Positions 26,248 through 34,848 of a stretch of DNA of 64,000 nt are shown one piece after another (the stretch's first letter is position 1; each line of letters opens with the position of its first letter). The stretch is taken from positions 124,001 to 188,000 of the forward strand of contig QZKV01000065.1 of NCBI GenBank assembly GCA_003599575.1, read 5' to 3'. Source of the stretch: Desulfobacteraceae bacterium. GTDB taxonomy: Bacteria; Desulfobacterota; Desulfobacteria; Desulfobacterales; Desulfosarcinaceae. The position numbers were made by a program, and so were the translations under genes. The notes under the pieces are model-generated. The model was not told the origin of the DNA. It did no database searches and worked only from the letters and a program-made list of their open reading frames with translations.

Positions 26248-27423
26248 ATGAAAAAGATTTCGATCTTGATAATTGCAAGCCTGATTATGACAGCAGGCTT
26301 CTTTTCAACAGCGAGCGCAGGAGAAATTCCTATTGGGATCTGGGGGACCTTGAGCGGAACCGATACCGATGTAAATGGCATGTCCTATGGACCAAGAGAC
26401 TTCTTGACCTATGCGAATGAAAAGTTCGGAGGAGTTATGGGGCATAAATATGTTCCCATTCTGCTGGACGGCAAGAACGCAATCCCCGAGGAAGTCAAGG
26501 TGTTCAAACGTTTAGCTGACGTCGACCGCGCCATTGTAATCAACGGCTGGTCCACGGGAGGGACAAAAGCCCTTAGAGATCAAATCAACACGTTGACCAA
26601 GATCCCTTATCTAGGACAAACTTTGACCAAGGACGTCCTCGATCCAAAACTCTACCCCTTCATTTTTTTGATCGGGCCGACTTACGAAGACCAGGTTGTC
26701 ATAGGCTTGAACTGGGCCAAACAGCAGGGGGCTAAAACTTTTGCTTTCCTGCATGCCGACATCGAGTATGGAAGGGGGCCGGTTCGCACGGCCATAAATG
26801 AGAAAGTACCGGAAAAACTAGGCTTAACTATCGTTGGAGATATTGAATATCCGGGCGCATCGCCGGACTTTACTTCACAGTTGCTCAGGATACAGCAACT
26901 CAATCCCGATTATATCTACATACAAGATTCAGTCAACAATACCATTAAAATCCTCAGGGATGCCGCCAAAGTAGGGGTGCCCGCAAGCAAGTTCATCGGC
27001 AATTGCTATAATTTCAGTCATCTGATCACCGATACGGCCGGAAAAGATGCGGAGGGATTCAAAGCTCTCCAGATCAATGCAGATTGGGGTGAGGATATCC
27101 CACTCATGAAAGAGATCATGGAATTTAAAAAGACCCATAAAGTAGCCAAAGAGGACACCTATTACGTCAAGGGCTGGGTGGAAGGGAAAATCATTCACGA
27201 GGCGGTTTCCCGGGTGCTGAAGAAGACCGGTGGAAAAATTCCCGAACTTGCGGCGTTCCGCCAAATGGTCAGAGACGAATGGGAGAACATTGAAGAATTC
27301 GACACCGGCGGCGGCACTCCTCCGCTCACTTATAAAGGTCACCAGGGTCATGCCTTGGCACGGATCCTCGAAGTCAAGGGAGGGAAGTACGTTCCAATCA
27401 GTGACTGGATCGAAAGCAATTAA
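26248..27423 (+). CDS. livK: ABC transporter periplasmic substrate-binding protein, LivK-like
   Basis: The 391-residue protein has a signal peptide (KKISILIIASLIMTAGFFSTASAG) and a Peripla_BP_6 fold. The N-terminal IPIGIWGTLSGTDTDVNGMSYGPRDFLTYANEKFGG and the hinge area TFAFLHADIEYGRGPVRTAI fit the family. It captures the substrate in the periplasm and delivers it to LivHM. The ligand is unknown; it is longer than leucine-binding LivJ/K (about 345 mature residues) and resembles binding proteins for aromatic or carboxylic acids. ACAGGAGGG precedes the start. Confidence 0.9.
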   Translation: MKKISILIIASLIMTAGFFSTASAGEIPIGIWGTLSGTDTDVNGMSYGPRDFLTYANEKFGGVMGHKYVPILLDGKNAIPEEVKVFKRLADVDRAIVINGWSTGGTKALRDQINTLTKIPYLGQTLTKDVLDPKLYPFIFLIGPTYEDQVVIGLNWAKQQGAKTFAFLHADIEYGRGPVRTAINEKVPEKLGLTIVGDIEYPGASPDFTSQLLRIQQLNPDYIYIQDSVNNTIKILRDAAKVGVPASKFIGNCYNFSHLITDTAGKDAEGFKALQINADWGEDIPLMKEIMEFKKTHKVAKEDTYYVKGWVEGKIIHEAVSRVLKKTGGKIPELAAFRQMVRDEWENIEEFDTGGGTPPLTYKGHQGHALARILEVKGGKYVPISDWIESN

Positions 27424-27474
27424 TTTCTTTTGCCGGGTAAGGCATGTCCCGTGTCCGCCCTTGGAAATCAAACT

Positions 27475-28206
27475 ATGCTGCTTGAATTCAATGAAGTTGA
27501 GATTCTTTATAGCAACATTATCCTCGCTTTAAAGGGGGTAACTCTGGAAGTTTCAGAGGGAAGCATCGTGAGCATCCTCGGGTCCAATGGGGCTGGAAAA
27601 TCCACCATCCTGAAGGCAATTTCAGGCCTGCTTACGACCGAAAGCGGCCGGATCAGCAAAGGTGCCGTTATCTTTCAGGGAAAGCGGATCAACGGGGTGG
27701 AGCCGGCCGTGATTGCAAGGTCCGGGATTTCCATGGTCATGGAGGGCAGGGCCTTGTTCCGATCCCTGACGGTGGAAGAGAACATTAAGGTAGGGAGCCT
27801 TATCCGCAAAGACGGCAAAAAACAAATAGCTGAGGACTTGGAAACCATCACGCGGTTTTTCCCACGCCTGTGGGAACGAAAGCGTCAAACGGCCGGAACC
27901 TTGAGCGGCGGAGAAGCGCAAATGCTTGTGATCTCCATGGCCTTGATGACCAAGCCCAAGCTTCTCCTTCTGGATGAACCGTCCCTCGGGCTTGCCCCCT
28001 TAATGGCCGAACATGTTTTCGAGGCGATAAAGAAGATCAACGCTGATTTGGGAACGACCATCGTGCTGGTAGAGCAAAATGCCTATCTTTCCCTTCCGAT
28101 ATCTGATTTCGCCTACGTCATTACCAATGGGCAGGTTGCCTTGAAAGCGGCCGCGGAAGAACTGGAAGGGCGGGATATTTCCTGTTATTATCTGGGAGCT
28201 AATTGA
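27475..28206 (+). CDS. livF: Branched-chain-type ABC transporter ATPase, LivF
   Basis: The second ATPase has about 243 residues, with Walker A GSNGAGKST, signature LSGGEAQMLVISMAL and Walker B LLLLDEPSLGLAP. These are the standard LivF forms. The start is uncertain: ATG 27475 opens the conserved MLLEFNEVEILYSN, while TTG 27430 gives 15 more residues with no homology. It closes the transporter operon; a 12-bp stem-loop follows at 28258. Confidence 0.92.
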   Translation: MLLEFNEVEILYSNIILALKGVTLEVSEGSIVSILGSNGAGKSTILKAISGLLTTESGRISKGAVIFQGKRINGVEPAVIARSGISMVMEGRALFRSLTVEENIKVGSLIRKDGKKQIAEDLETITRFFPRLWERKRQTAGTLSGGEAQMLVISMALMTKPKLLLLDEPSLGLAPLMAEHVFEAIKKINADLGTTIVLVEQNAYLSLPISDFAYVITNGQVALKAAAEELEGRDISCYYLGAN

Positions 28207-28257
28207 TAGACAGCAGGCTGTTGTGTTTTCATCTTGACTTTAGGTATGGGTTTACTT

Positions 28258-28295
28258 CCGGGAGAGCCTACCGTCCAATGAGCAGGCTCTCCCGG
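28258..28295 (+). terminator. Perfect 12-bp stem-loop after livF
   Basis: CCGGGAGAGCCT (28258-28269) and AGGCTCTCCCGG (28284-28295) are exact inverse complements around a 14-nt loop. There is no T-run. It may partly terminate or stabilise the liv transcript and so reduce expression of the enzymes downstream. Confidence 0.55.
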
Positions 28296-28484
28296 AGGCC
28301 TCCACTAAGGGGGATAACGGCAAACCTTCGCTATCCAGATACCCATCCATGCAAAGAGGTTTCCAAACTTTCAATCGGGCTCAAAGTAAATACGCGGTGC
28401 AATGTTCTGCAGGTCAAGTGCGCGGTTTTGAAGTTACTTCTACTCAAAGCCCCGGTCATACCATAAAAAAGGAGATCGATAACC

Positions 28485-29570
28485 ATGAACGGACGATTGG
28501 CTGCCTTAGTCGGCCCTAAACAGATCGAGATCAGGGAATACCCCTTACCTTCGGTGGAAAAGGGGGCGCTGCTGACGCGCGTGCTGCGGAGCAACCTTTG
28601 CGGCAGCGAGTTGCATATTTGGCGTTGGGCCCATCCGCTGATTAAAAATGCTGTAATGGGGCACGAAATGGTAGCCCAGGTGGTGAGCCTGGGGCAAGGC
28701 GTAGAGAGCGACTATGCCGGCAATCCAATAAAAGCGGGGGACCGCGTGGTGGCCCCTTATTTTCTCACCTGCCTCAAATGCGGCCCCTGTTCCCGAGGGG
28801 ATCTGAATATGTGCCAGAATGCTTACCGCTGGTGGTCCCAGAAGCCGGAAAACCCGCCCCATTTTACCGGAACGTTCGCCACCCACTACTACATCCAGCC
28901 GGGACAATTTTTCTATAAGGTGCCGGAGGAACTTCCCAGCAGCATCGTTGCGGGTGCGAATTGTGGTCTCTCCCAGGTTATTTTCGGGCTGGAGAAGGCG
29001 GGTCTTTCCTCGGGCGAGAATCTGGTCATTCAGGGTGCCGGGGGGCTCGGACTCTATGCAACTGCCGTCGCCAAAGAAAAAGGCGCGATCGTCACCGTCG
29101 TGGACGGCATACCGTCACGGTTGGAGCTGGCCAAAGAGTTTGGGGCGGACCATACGATTGATTTGAAATCACTCTCCTGGGATGCTTTAAAGGAAAAAGT
29201 TCTGCATATCACGGAAACGAAAGGTGCCGACGTGGTGCTGGAGGTATCAGGCGCTCCCGCTGCCTTCCCGGAAGGGATTGAGTTGTTGCGAACCTGCGGC
29301 AGGTTGGTTTCGATCGGGAATGTGAGCGTGGACAAGGCCTTCGAAGTGCCCCTTGCCCCCGGCTGGATTACCCGCAAATCGATAACGATTATCGGTGTCG
29401 TTCGATATAATCCATGGTATCTGCTTAAGGCCCTGGAATTTCTAAAACGCACTTTTAAGAAATTGAATTATGAGAAATTAACCGACAAGACATTCTCGCT
29501 CGACCAGATCCAGGAAGCCCTGGAACAGGCGGAGAACCGGACCGTCACCCGAGCTGTGATAATACCTTGA
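28485..29570 (+). CDS. Zinc-dependent alcohol dehydrogenase (MDR family)
   Basis: The 361-residue medium-chain dehydrogenase has the catalytic zinc Cys in SNLCGSE (about residue 39), GHEMVAQV with the second zinc ligand, and the structural zinc cluster CLKCGPCSRGDLNMC (about 97-111). The dinucleotide fold is VIQGAGGLGLYATAVAKEKGAIVTVVDG; the Asp after strand 2 favours NAD over NADP. It interconverts an alcohol and an aldehyde or ketone. AAAAAAGGAG precedes the start. Next to an AOR homologue and an Fe-alcohol dehydrogenase, it probably feeds or drains an aldehyde intermediate. Confidence 0.9.
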   Translation: MNGRLAALVGPKQIEIREYPLPSVEKGALLTRVLRSNLCGSELHIWRWAHPLIKNAVMGHEMVAQVVSLGQGVESDYAGNPIKAGDRVVAPYFLTCLKCGPCSRGDLNMCQNAYRWWSQKPENPPHFTGTFATHYYIQPGQFFYKVPEELPSSIVAGANCGLSQVIFGLEKAGLSSGENLVIQGAGGLGLYATAVAKEKGAIVTVVDGIPSRLELAKEFGADHTIDLKSLSWDALKEKVLHITETKGADVVLEVSGAPAAFPEGIELLRTCGRLVSIGNVSVDKAFEVPLAPGWITRKSITIIGVVRYNPWYLLKALEFLKRTFKKLNYEKLTDKTFSLDQIQEALEQAENRTVTRAVIIP

Positions 29571-29578
29571 TTTTCGGT

Positions 29579-29616
29579 TTATCGCTTCCCCTGAAGGTGA
29601 ATGAAAGAAGCGATAA
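29579..29616 (+). other. Intercistronic inverted repeat between adh and AOR genes
   Basis: TTATCGCTTC (29579-29588) and GAAGCGATAA (29607-29616) pair perfectly over 10 bp around an 18-nt loop. It starts 8 bp after the dehydrogenase stop and 30 bp before the AOR start, so it may adjust relative mRNA stability. Confidence 0.5.
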
Positions 29617-29645
29617 GGATTACAGAATAAAAAAGGATCAAAAAT

Positions 29646-31343
29646 ATGGAGACCTTCTTAAGAGTTGATGTCGGCCGCAAAACGGCTGTCAGGGAAAAGG
29701 TGGCGGAAAATTACCTTAAGGTGGGTGGAAGGAGCCTGACGGTTAAGCTTCTCCTGAATGAAATCACTCCATCATGTGAACCTTTGGGCAAAAATAACAA
29801 ATTGATTATCGCCACGGGGCTTTTTGCGGGAACAGGACTGTCAAGCAGCGGCAGAACATCCATAGGCGGAAAAAGCCCACTGACGGGCACCATCAAAGAG
29901 AGCAATTCGGGCGGCATTTTGGCGGACCGGCTCGCACGGATTGGGATCAAGGCTGTCATCATCGAAGGATTGCCTCAGGATGATTCCTGGCATCTTTTGA
30001 AGATCACGCCGCACGGGTGCTCTTTTATTCCCGCCGATCCTTACCTGGGGATGGGAACTTACACCTTGTGTGAAACGATTCTGACCCAATTTCCCCAAGC
30101 CGCAATCACTTGCATTGGTCCCGCCGGAGAGAAACTCTATTCCGCCGCCGCGATCGCCATTACCGACAAGGAAGGCAAGCCGGGTCGGTTCTGCGGCCGC
30201 GGGGGGCTCGGCGCCCTGATGGGGTCCAAGAAAATTAAAGCCATCATCGTTGAAGGGCAGGGGAAAGTGCCTCTCGCGGATGAGGAAAAGTTCAAAAATT
30301 GCCGCAAGAGATATACCCAACTGTTGAAGGATGCCCCCAGCAGCGCGGCATACCGGGAATTCGGAACGGCCGCCATGGTGGGAGCGGTCAATGCACTTAG
30401 CGGGCTGCCGGTCAGGAATTTCAGCCAGGGAAGTTTCGATCAGGCCGAGCAAATTTACGCGGAGTCCATCAACGCCAGCATCCGGCAGCGCGGGGGAGAG
30501 GGCAAAATCACCCATGCGTGCATGCCCGGTTGCGTGATTGGATGTTCCAACGTTTTCCCTGATGCCAACGGGAAAGCCATTGTTTCCCCAATCGAGTATG
30601 AAACCATCGGTCTGCTGGGTCCCAACCTCGGGATATCCAGTATGGATGTCATCACGCGACTCAATTTTTTATGTAACGACATCGGATTGGATACTATTGA
30701 GACCGGGGCTGCCCTAGGTGTGGCCATGGAGGCAGGCGTCCTGCGGTTCGGCGACGGGGATGGGGCAGCCCGAATCCTGGAGGAAGCCCGGCGGGCGACC
30801 GTTTTGGGCAGAGTCATCGGCAACGGCGTAGTTGTAACCGCAAAAGTCTTCGGGATCATCAATGTGCCGGCAGTAAAAGGCCAGGCCATGCCCGCCTATG
30901 ATCCGCGGGCCATCAAAGGCATGGGCGTCACTTATGCCACCTCGGCTATGGGAGCGGATCATACGGCGGGCCCCACCGCACGGTCTCCCGTTGAACATAA
31001 AAGTCCCGACGGGCAGGCGGCGCTTTCCTTGAAGATGCAGAAGCTGCTTCCGATTTTTGATTGCACGGGTCTTTGCCTGTTTACAATAGGCGCGGTAGCC
31101 CCCCGCCTGGACCTTGTGCTCGATCTTCTCAACGCCCGGTTCGGCTGGGGTTTGGATCAGGGCTGGTTTGAAAAAATGAGCGTGGAGACCCTGAAGGACG
31201 AAAAACGATTCAACCAGTTGGCCGGTTTTACGTCGGTCCATGACCGCTTGCCGGAATGTTTCACCGAAAGACCTCTTCCGGAGCTGGGAACCGTATTCGA
31301 TGTCCCTGAAGAAGATTTGGACCACCTGGTCAAATATGAATAG
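29646..31343 (+). CDS. Aldehyde ferredoxin oxidoreductase family protein
   Basis: The 565-residue protein has the AOR N-terminal domain (LRVDVGRKTAVREKVAENYLKVGGRSLTVKLLLNEI, then GRTSIGGKSPLTGTIKESNSGG) and the bis-pterin binding helical domains (GRFCGRGGLGALMGSKKIKAI). The [4Fe-4S] ligands are the first three Cys of HACMPGCVIGCSNV (about residue 300) plus a late Cys in FDCTGLCLF (about 475). These enzymes use a tungsten or molybdenum pterin to oxidise aldehydes to acids with ferredoxin, or the reverse. It is somewhat short for the family. It is followed 6-9 bp later by the Fe-alcohol dehydrogenase. Confidence 0.9.
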   Translation: METFLRVDVGRKTAVREKVAENYLKVGGRSLTVKLLLNEITPSCEPLGKNNKLIIATGLFAGTGLSSSGRTSIGGKSPLTGTIKESNSGGILADRLARIGIKAVIIEGLPQDDSWHLLKITPHGCSFIPADPYLGMGTYTLCETILTQFPQAAITCIGPAGEKLYSAAAIAITDKEGKPGRFCGRGGLGALMGSKKIKAIIVEGQGKVPLADEEKFKNCRKRYTQLLKDAPSSAAYREFGTAAMVGAVNALSGLPVRNFSQGSFDQAEQIYAESINASIRQRGGEGKITHACMPGCVIGCSNVFPDANGKAIVSPIEYETIGLLGPNLGISSMDVITRLNFLCNDIGLDTIETGAALGVAMEAGVLRFGDGDGAARILEEARRATVLGRVIGNGVVVTAKVFGIINVPAVKGQAMPAYDPRAIKGMGVTYATSAMGADHTAGPTARSPVEHKSPDGQAALSLKMQKLLPIFDCTGLCLFTIGAVAPRLDLVLDLLNARFGWGLDQGWFEKMSVETLKDEKRFNQLAGFTSVHDRLPECFTERPLPELGTVFDVPEEDLDHLVKYE

Positions 31344-31352
31344 GAGGGAATG

Positions 31353-32519
31353 ATGATCAGCGCACTCAAAAATATCAGCTTGGCCGTGCCGGAAATCCTT
31401 TTTGGACTGGGAGTGATCGGAGAGCTGGGAAATCGAATTCGATCGCTCGGGGCCGACAGGGTCATGGTGGTCACCGACGAGGGGGTTGCCGCGGCCGGCA
31501 TCCTCAAACGTGTGCTTGGAATTCTCGAAAAAAGCGGCCCAGCCTGCACTGTCTTCGACAAGGTTGAAAAAGAGCCTTCCACAGAAAACGTGGAGCACGC
31601 ATTCAAGGAAGCTTCGGAAAGCTCCAGCCAGCTTATAATAGGACTTGGCGGGGGCAGCTCCATCGACGTGGCCAAAATGGTGGCCGTGTTATTGAGACAC
31701 GGTGGGAATCTCCTGGATTATATGGGCCTTGACAAGGTTCCCGGAAGAGGAATTCCCACCATCCTTGTCCCTACCACAGCCGGAACCGGCTCGGAAGTCA
31801 GTAAGTATGCGATTTTTGATAACCGCAAAGCCAAAACGAAGCTGGGTGCGGTCAGCAATTACCTCCTTGCCGATCTTGCGGTGGTCGATCCGGAACTGAC
31901 GCTCTCCATGCCGCCTGCAGTGACCGCTTCCACCGGTGCCGATGCCTTCATCCATGCTGTAGAAGGCTACCTTGCAGTAAAATCTTCTCCGCTTTCCGAG
32001 TTATTTGCTCTTGAAGCGGTGCGCATCATATATGAGAATCTGCCGGCAGCCTTCGCCGACGGCCAAAACATTCGCGCCCGGTACCAGATGGCCTATGGAA
32101 GTATGCTGGCTGGCATCGTCCTGAATGTTGCTGGAGCAAGCTCCTCTCATGCCCTGGCATATCCAGTGGGTTCCGAGTATCATGTGCCGCATGGGGTTGG
32201 GTGCATGCTTACTTTCCTGGAGGTCATGAAATACTTTGCAATGGCGGATTTGCCCAAATTTTCCCGATTGGCCCGGGCCATGGGAGTCAAAACGGAGACC
32301 ATGAGCCTGCGCCAGGCAGCCGAGCAGGCGCTTGAAGAGATGCGGAAGTTGGTGGAATATATCGAGATACCTCATAAACTCAGCGCGATCAAAATGGACC
32401 GGAACCTGATCGAACCTTTTGCCCGGTCCGTGGTGGCCAATCAACAGCGCCTTCTCACCAATGGTCCGCGTGTACTTACGGTTAAAGATATTCAAAACAT
32501 CTACGAACGGTCTTACTAG
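31353..32519 (+). CDS. Iron-containing alcohol dehydrogenase
   Basis: The 388-residue group III dehydrogenase has the nucleotide site GLGGGSSIDVAKM and the TTAGTGSEVSKYAIF block. The metal site is DAFIHAVEGY (Asp, His), SSSHALAYPVG and VPHGVGCMLTF, giving the Asp-His-His-His set. Two adjacent ATGs occur at 31350 and 31353; the second has better spacing from TAGGAGGG. It likely reduces an aldehyde or ketone with NAD(P)H. Together with the AOR and Zn-dehydrogenase, it makes an alcohol-aldehyde-acid interconversion set. Confidence 0.92.
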   Translation: MISALKNISLAVPEILFGLGVIGELGNRIRSLGADRVMVVTDEGVAAAGILKRVLGILEKSGPACTVFDKVEKEPSTENVEHAFKEASESSSQLIIGLGGGSSIDVAKMVAVLLRHGGNLLDYMGLDKVPGRGIPTILVPTTAGTGSEVSKYAIFDNRKAKTKLGAVSNYLLADLAVVDPELTLSMPPAVTASTGADAFIHAVEGYLAVKSSPLSELFALEAVRIIYENLPAAFADGQNIRARYQMAYGSMLAGIVLNVAGASSSHALAYPVGSEYHVPHGVGCMLTFLEVMKYFAMADLPKFSRLARAMGVKTETMSLRQAAEQALEEMRKLVEYIEIPHKLSAIKMDRNLIEPFARSVVANQQRLLTNGPRVLTVKDIQNIYERSY

Positions 32520-32678
32520 GTCCCAAAGGCGGCTGCACGATCTTTTAAGGTGCTACCAAAGGTTTGCCTTGCGCTGCTTCTCGAATTTTGGCTTGCCGGC
32601 ATTGAGTTGCGGTCATTTTTTTCATACGGCTTGCTTGACGAAAGTCAAATCGAGGGGCCTTAAAAGCAGAAATTAATC

Positions 32679-32722
32679 TTGACAACTGAGAGGTAAATTG
32701 CAATTGTCGACAATCGACAATG
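32679..32722 (+). promoter_or_regulatory. Putative GntR operator and promoter of the CoA-ligase operon
   Basis: TTGACA (32679-32684) lies 24 bp before the perfect palindrome ATTGTCGACAAT (32703-32714), which continues into a third half-site CGACAATG (to 32722). The palindrome and the spacing from TTGACA match the liv operon site to within 1 bp. The ligase gene starts at 32734, so the operator covers the expected -10/+1 region. No consensus -10 is evident. Confidence 0.62.
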
Positions 32723-32733
32723 CAGGAGGCGCT

Positions 32734-33921
32734 GTGCGTTTACTGGAGTTTGAAGCCAAATCAATCTTAAAGCGGTACGGCATTGCCACGCCATTGGGTG
32801 CGGTATTATCCGAAGGGGAAACGCCTATCAACAATTTTTCCGGGCCGGCCATGCTCAAGGCCCAGATTCCGATCGGCGGACGTGGTAAAACGGGAGGGGT
32901 CGTAACTGCGCAAGAGGGTCCCGGATTGCATCGGCAGGTTGCAGGGCTGTTCGCAACCAAGATCCGGGGCTACCGTCCAAAGAAGCTGCTGCTTGAAGAA
33001 AAAATGGATATTCAACGTGAGTTTTTCATGGCGATCACCTATGACACGGTCGCCAAAGCGCCTGTGGTCATCTTCTCCAGTGAAGGCGGAGTCGATATCG
33101 AAAAGCTGGCCCAACGCGAGCCGGAAAAGATCTGCACGGAACATTTTTCCTTTCGCGACGGCCTGCCCGAACACAAGGCCCGGCAGATTGTCGCCGAAAC
33201 GGGCATCTCCGGCAAACTGCTGCTGGGGATAGGCACGGTGCTGGCCAAGTTGGCCAAAGTCTTTATCGAAACCGATGCCACGATCGCAGAAATCAACCCG
33301 CTGGCATTGATTGGTGCGGGGCAATTGATCGCATTGGATTGCCACCTGGATGTTGATGACGACGCCTTGTTCCGGCACCCGGACATAGCTCAGATCGAGA
33401 AAGACGGATCCAGGATTGAATCCGCCCAATCCCAGAGCGATTTCGAGCGCAAAGCAGCCCAGATCGACAGCGTGGATCACAGGGGGGTGGCCGGACGCGT
33501 CATCGAATTCGAGGGGAGTTTGGGCCTTATTATCGGCGGCGGGGGCGCCTCCCTGACCGCTTTTGATGCGGTGCGCGCCCATGGTGGCAAGCCGGCCAAC
33601 TACTGCGAGATCGGCGGCAATCCTTCGGTCAAAAAAGTGAAGGAACTGACCAAGCATATTCTTTCCAAGCCAGGTGTGGAAAAGGTGGCGGTTATCATGA
33701 ATGTGGTCAGCAACACCCGAGTGGATCTGGTCGCACGCGGCATCATCAAGGGCATCATCGAAGCCGGTAAAGATCCCTCGAAGACTGTGGCCGTGTTCCG
33801 GATACCGGGCGCCTGGGAGGAAGAAGGTTTCAAGATTCTGAAAAAGTACGGTGTCCGCTACTGCGACCGAAAAACTTCCATTGACGAAGCAGCGCAGATG
33901 GCCGTGGCAAACGCGCGATAA
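32734..33921 (+). CDS. Succinyl-CoA-synthetase-like ligase, beta (ATP-grasp) subunit
   Basis: The 395-residue protein matches SucC/MtkA proteins: N-terminal LLEFEAKSILKRYGIATPLGAV, the ATP-grasp core, IAEINPLALIGAGQLIALDCHLDVDDDA, and the C-terminal flavodoxin-like domain with GLIIGGGGASLTAFDAV and YCEIGGNPSVKKV. The Gly-rich loop GGGGASL contacts the phosphohistidine of the partner subunit. It activates a dicarboxylic acid to its CoA thioester with ATP. The start is GTG 32734 behind CAGGAGG; the open frame from 32698 includes the operator. The CitE-type lyase downstream makes malate or citramalate a more likely substrate than succinate. Confidence 0.88.
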   Translation: MRLLEFEAKSILKRYGIATPLGAVLSEGETPINNFSGPAMLKAQIPIGGRGKTGGVVTAQEGPGLHRQVAGLFATKIRGYRPKKLLLEEKMDIQREFFMAITYDTVAKAPVVIFSSEGGVDIEKLAQREPEKICTEHFSFRDGLPEHKARQIVAETGISGKLLLGIGTVLAKLAKVFIETDATIAEINPLALIGAGQLIALDCHLDVDDDALFRHPDIAQIEKDGSRIESAQSQSDFERKAAQIDSVDHRGVAGRVIEFEGSLGLIIGGGGASLTAFDAVRAHGGKPANYCEIGGNPSVKKVKELTKHILSKPGVEKVAVIMNVVSNTRVDLVARGIIKGIIEAGKDPSKTVAVFRIPGAWEEEGFKILKKYGVRYCDRKTSIDEAAQMAVANAR

Positions 33922-33942
33922 TCAGCCGAAAGGGGATGTGCG

Positions 33943-34836
33943 ATGTCGATATTGGCCAATAAGGAGACGCGGGTCATCGTTCAGGGAATAACCGGACGGG
34001 AGGCTTCCGCGTTTACCAAGGATATGATGGATTACGACACCACGGTTGTGGCCGGCGTGACGCCCGGCAAAAAGGGCCAGTCAATCCACGGAGTGCCGGT
34101 TTTCGATACGGTGCGGCAGTCCTTGAAAGCGCATCCGGCCGATGCCACCGTCATTTCGGTTCCACCGGCATTGGTCAAAGGGGCCGCCCTGGAAGCGCTC
34201 GAAAACGGGATCAAACTGCTGGTGATCGTATCCGAGCGCGTACCGCGCAGGGATACCATCGAGATCCTGGAAATCGCCAAAGAACAGGGCGCCAGGGTCA
34301 TCGGCCCCAATACGCTCGGACTGATTTCCCCCGGCATGATCAAATTGGGAATGGCGGGAGGACCGGTGGAGGATGTCCGCAAGGCGTACACGCCGGGTCC
34401 GGTGGGGATCGCCTCGCGCAGCGGCGGAATGACTACCGAGGTGGCCAATCTGCTGACCACCAACGGCATCGGGCAAAGCACCTGCATCGGGATCGGCGGC
34501 GACCCGGTGGTCGGATCCAATTTTCTGGATTTGATTCCGCTGTTCGACCAAGACCCTGAAACCAAAGCCGTCGTGCTGTTCAGCGAGCCGGGCGGCGTCA
34601 TCGAAGAGCGTCTGGCCGACTATGTGAAAGAAAATGAAATCAGGATGCCTATCATCGCTTTCATTGCCGGCCGTTTCGTAGATGAAATGCCCGGCGTGCG
34701 CTTCGGGCATGCCGCAACGATCGTCGAGGGGGATCGGGGCAGCGCGCGCGGCAAAATCGCCCGGCTCAGAGATGCCGGCATCCATGTGGCGGATGCTTTT
34801 TCGGACATCGTGCGTATAGCCAAAGAGAATATCTGA
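33943..34836 (+). CDS. Succinyl-CoA-synthetase-like ligase, alpha subunit
   Basis: The 297-residue SucD/MtkB homologue has the CoA-binding Rossmann N-terminus (VIVQGITGREASAFTKDMMDYDT, then VAGVTPGKKGQSIHGVPVFDTV), and GPNTLGLISPG. The catalytic region is SRSGGMTTEVANLLTTNGIGQSTCIGIGGDPVVGSNFLDLIPLF. The active-site His that carries phosphate is in VRFGHAATIVEGDRGSA. The classical GHAGAI is slightly changed to GHAATI. It starts 21 bp after the beta subunit. Specificity (succinate, malate, citramalate or itaconate) cannot be read directly. Confidence 0.9.
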   Translation: MSILANKETRVIVQGITGREASAFTKDMMDYDTTVVAGVTPGKKGQSIHGVPVFDTVRQSLKAHPADATVISVPPALVKGAALEALENGIKLLVIVSERVPRRDTIEILEIAKEQGARVIGPNTLGLISPGMIKLGMAGGPVEDVRKAYTPGPVGIASRSGGMTTEVANLLTTNGIGQSTCIGIGGDPVVGSNFLDLIPLFDQDPETKAVVLFSEPGGVIEERLADYVKENEIRMPIIAFIAGRFVDEMPGVRFGHAATIVEGDRGSARGKIARLRDAGIHVADAFSDIVRIAKENI

Positions 34837-34848
34837 GAAGGAACCTGC

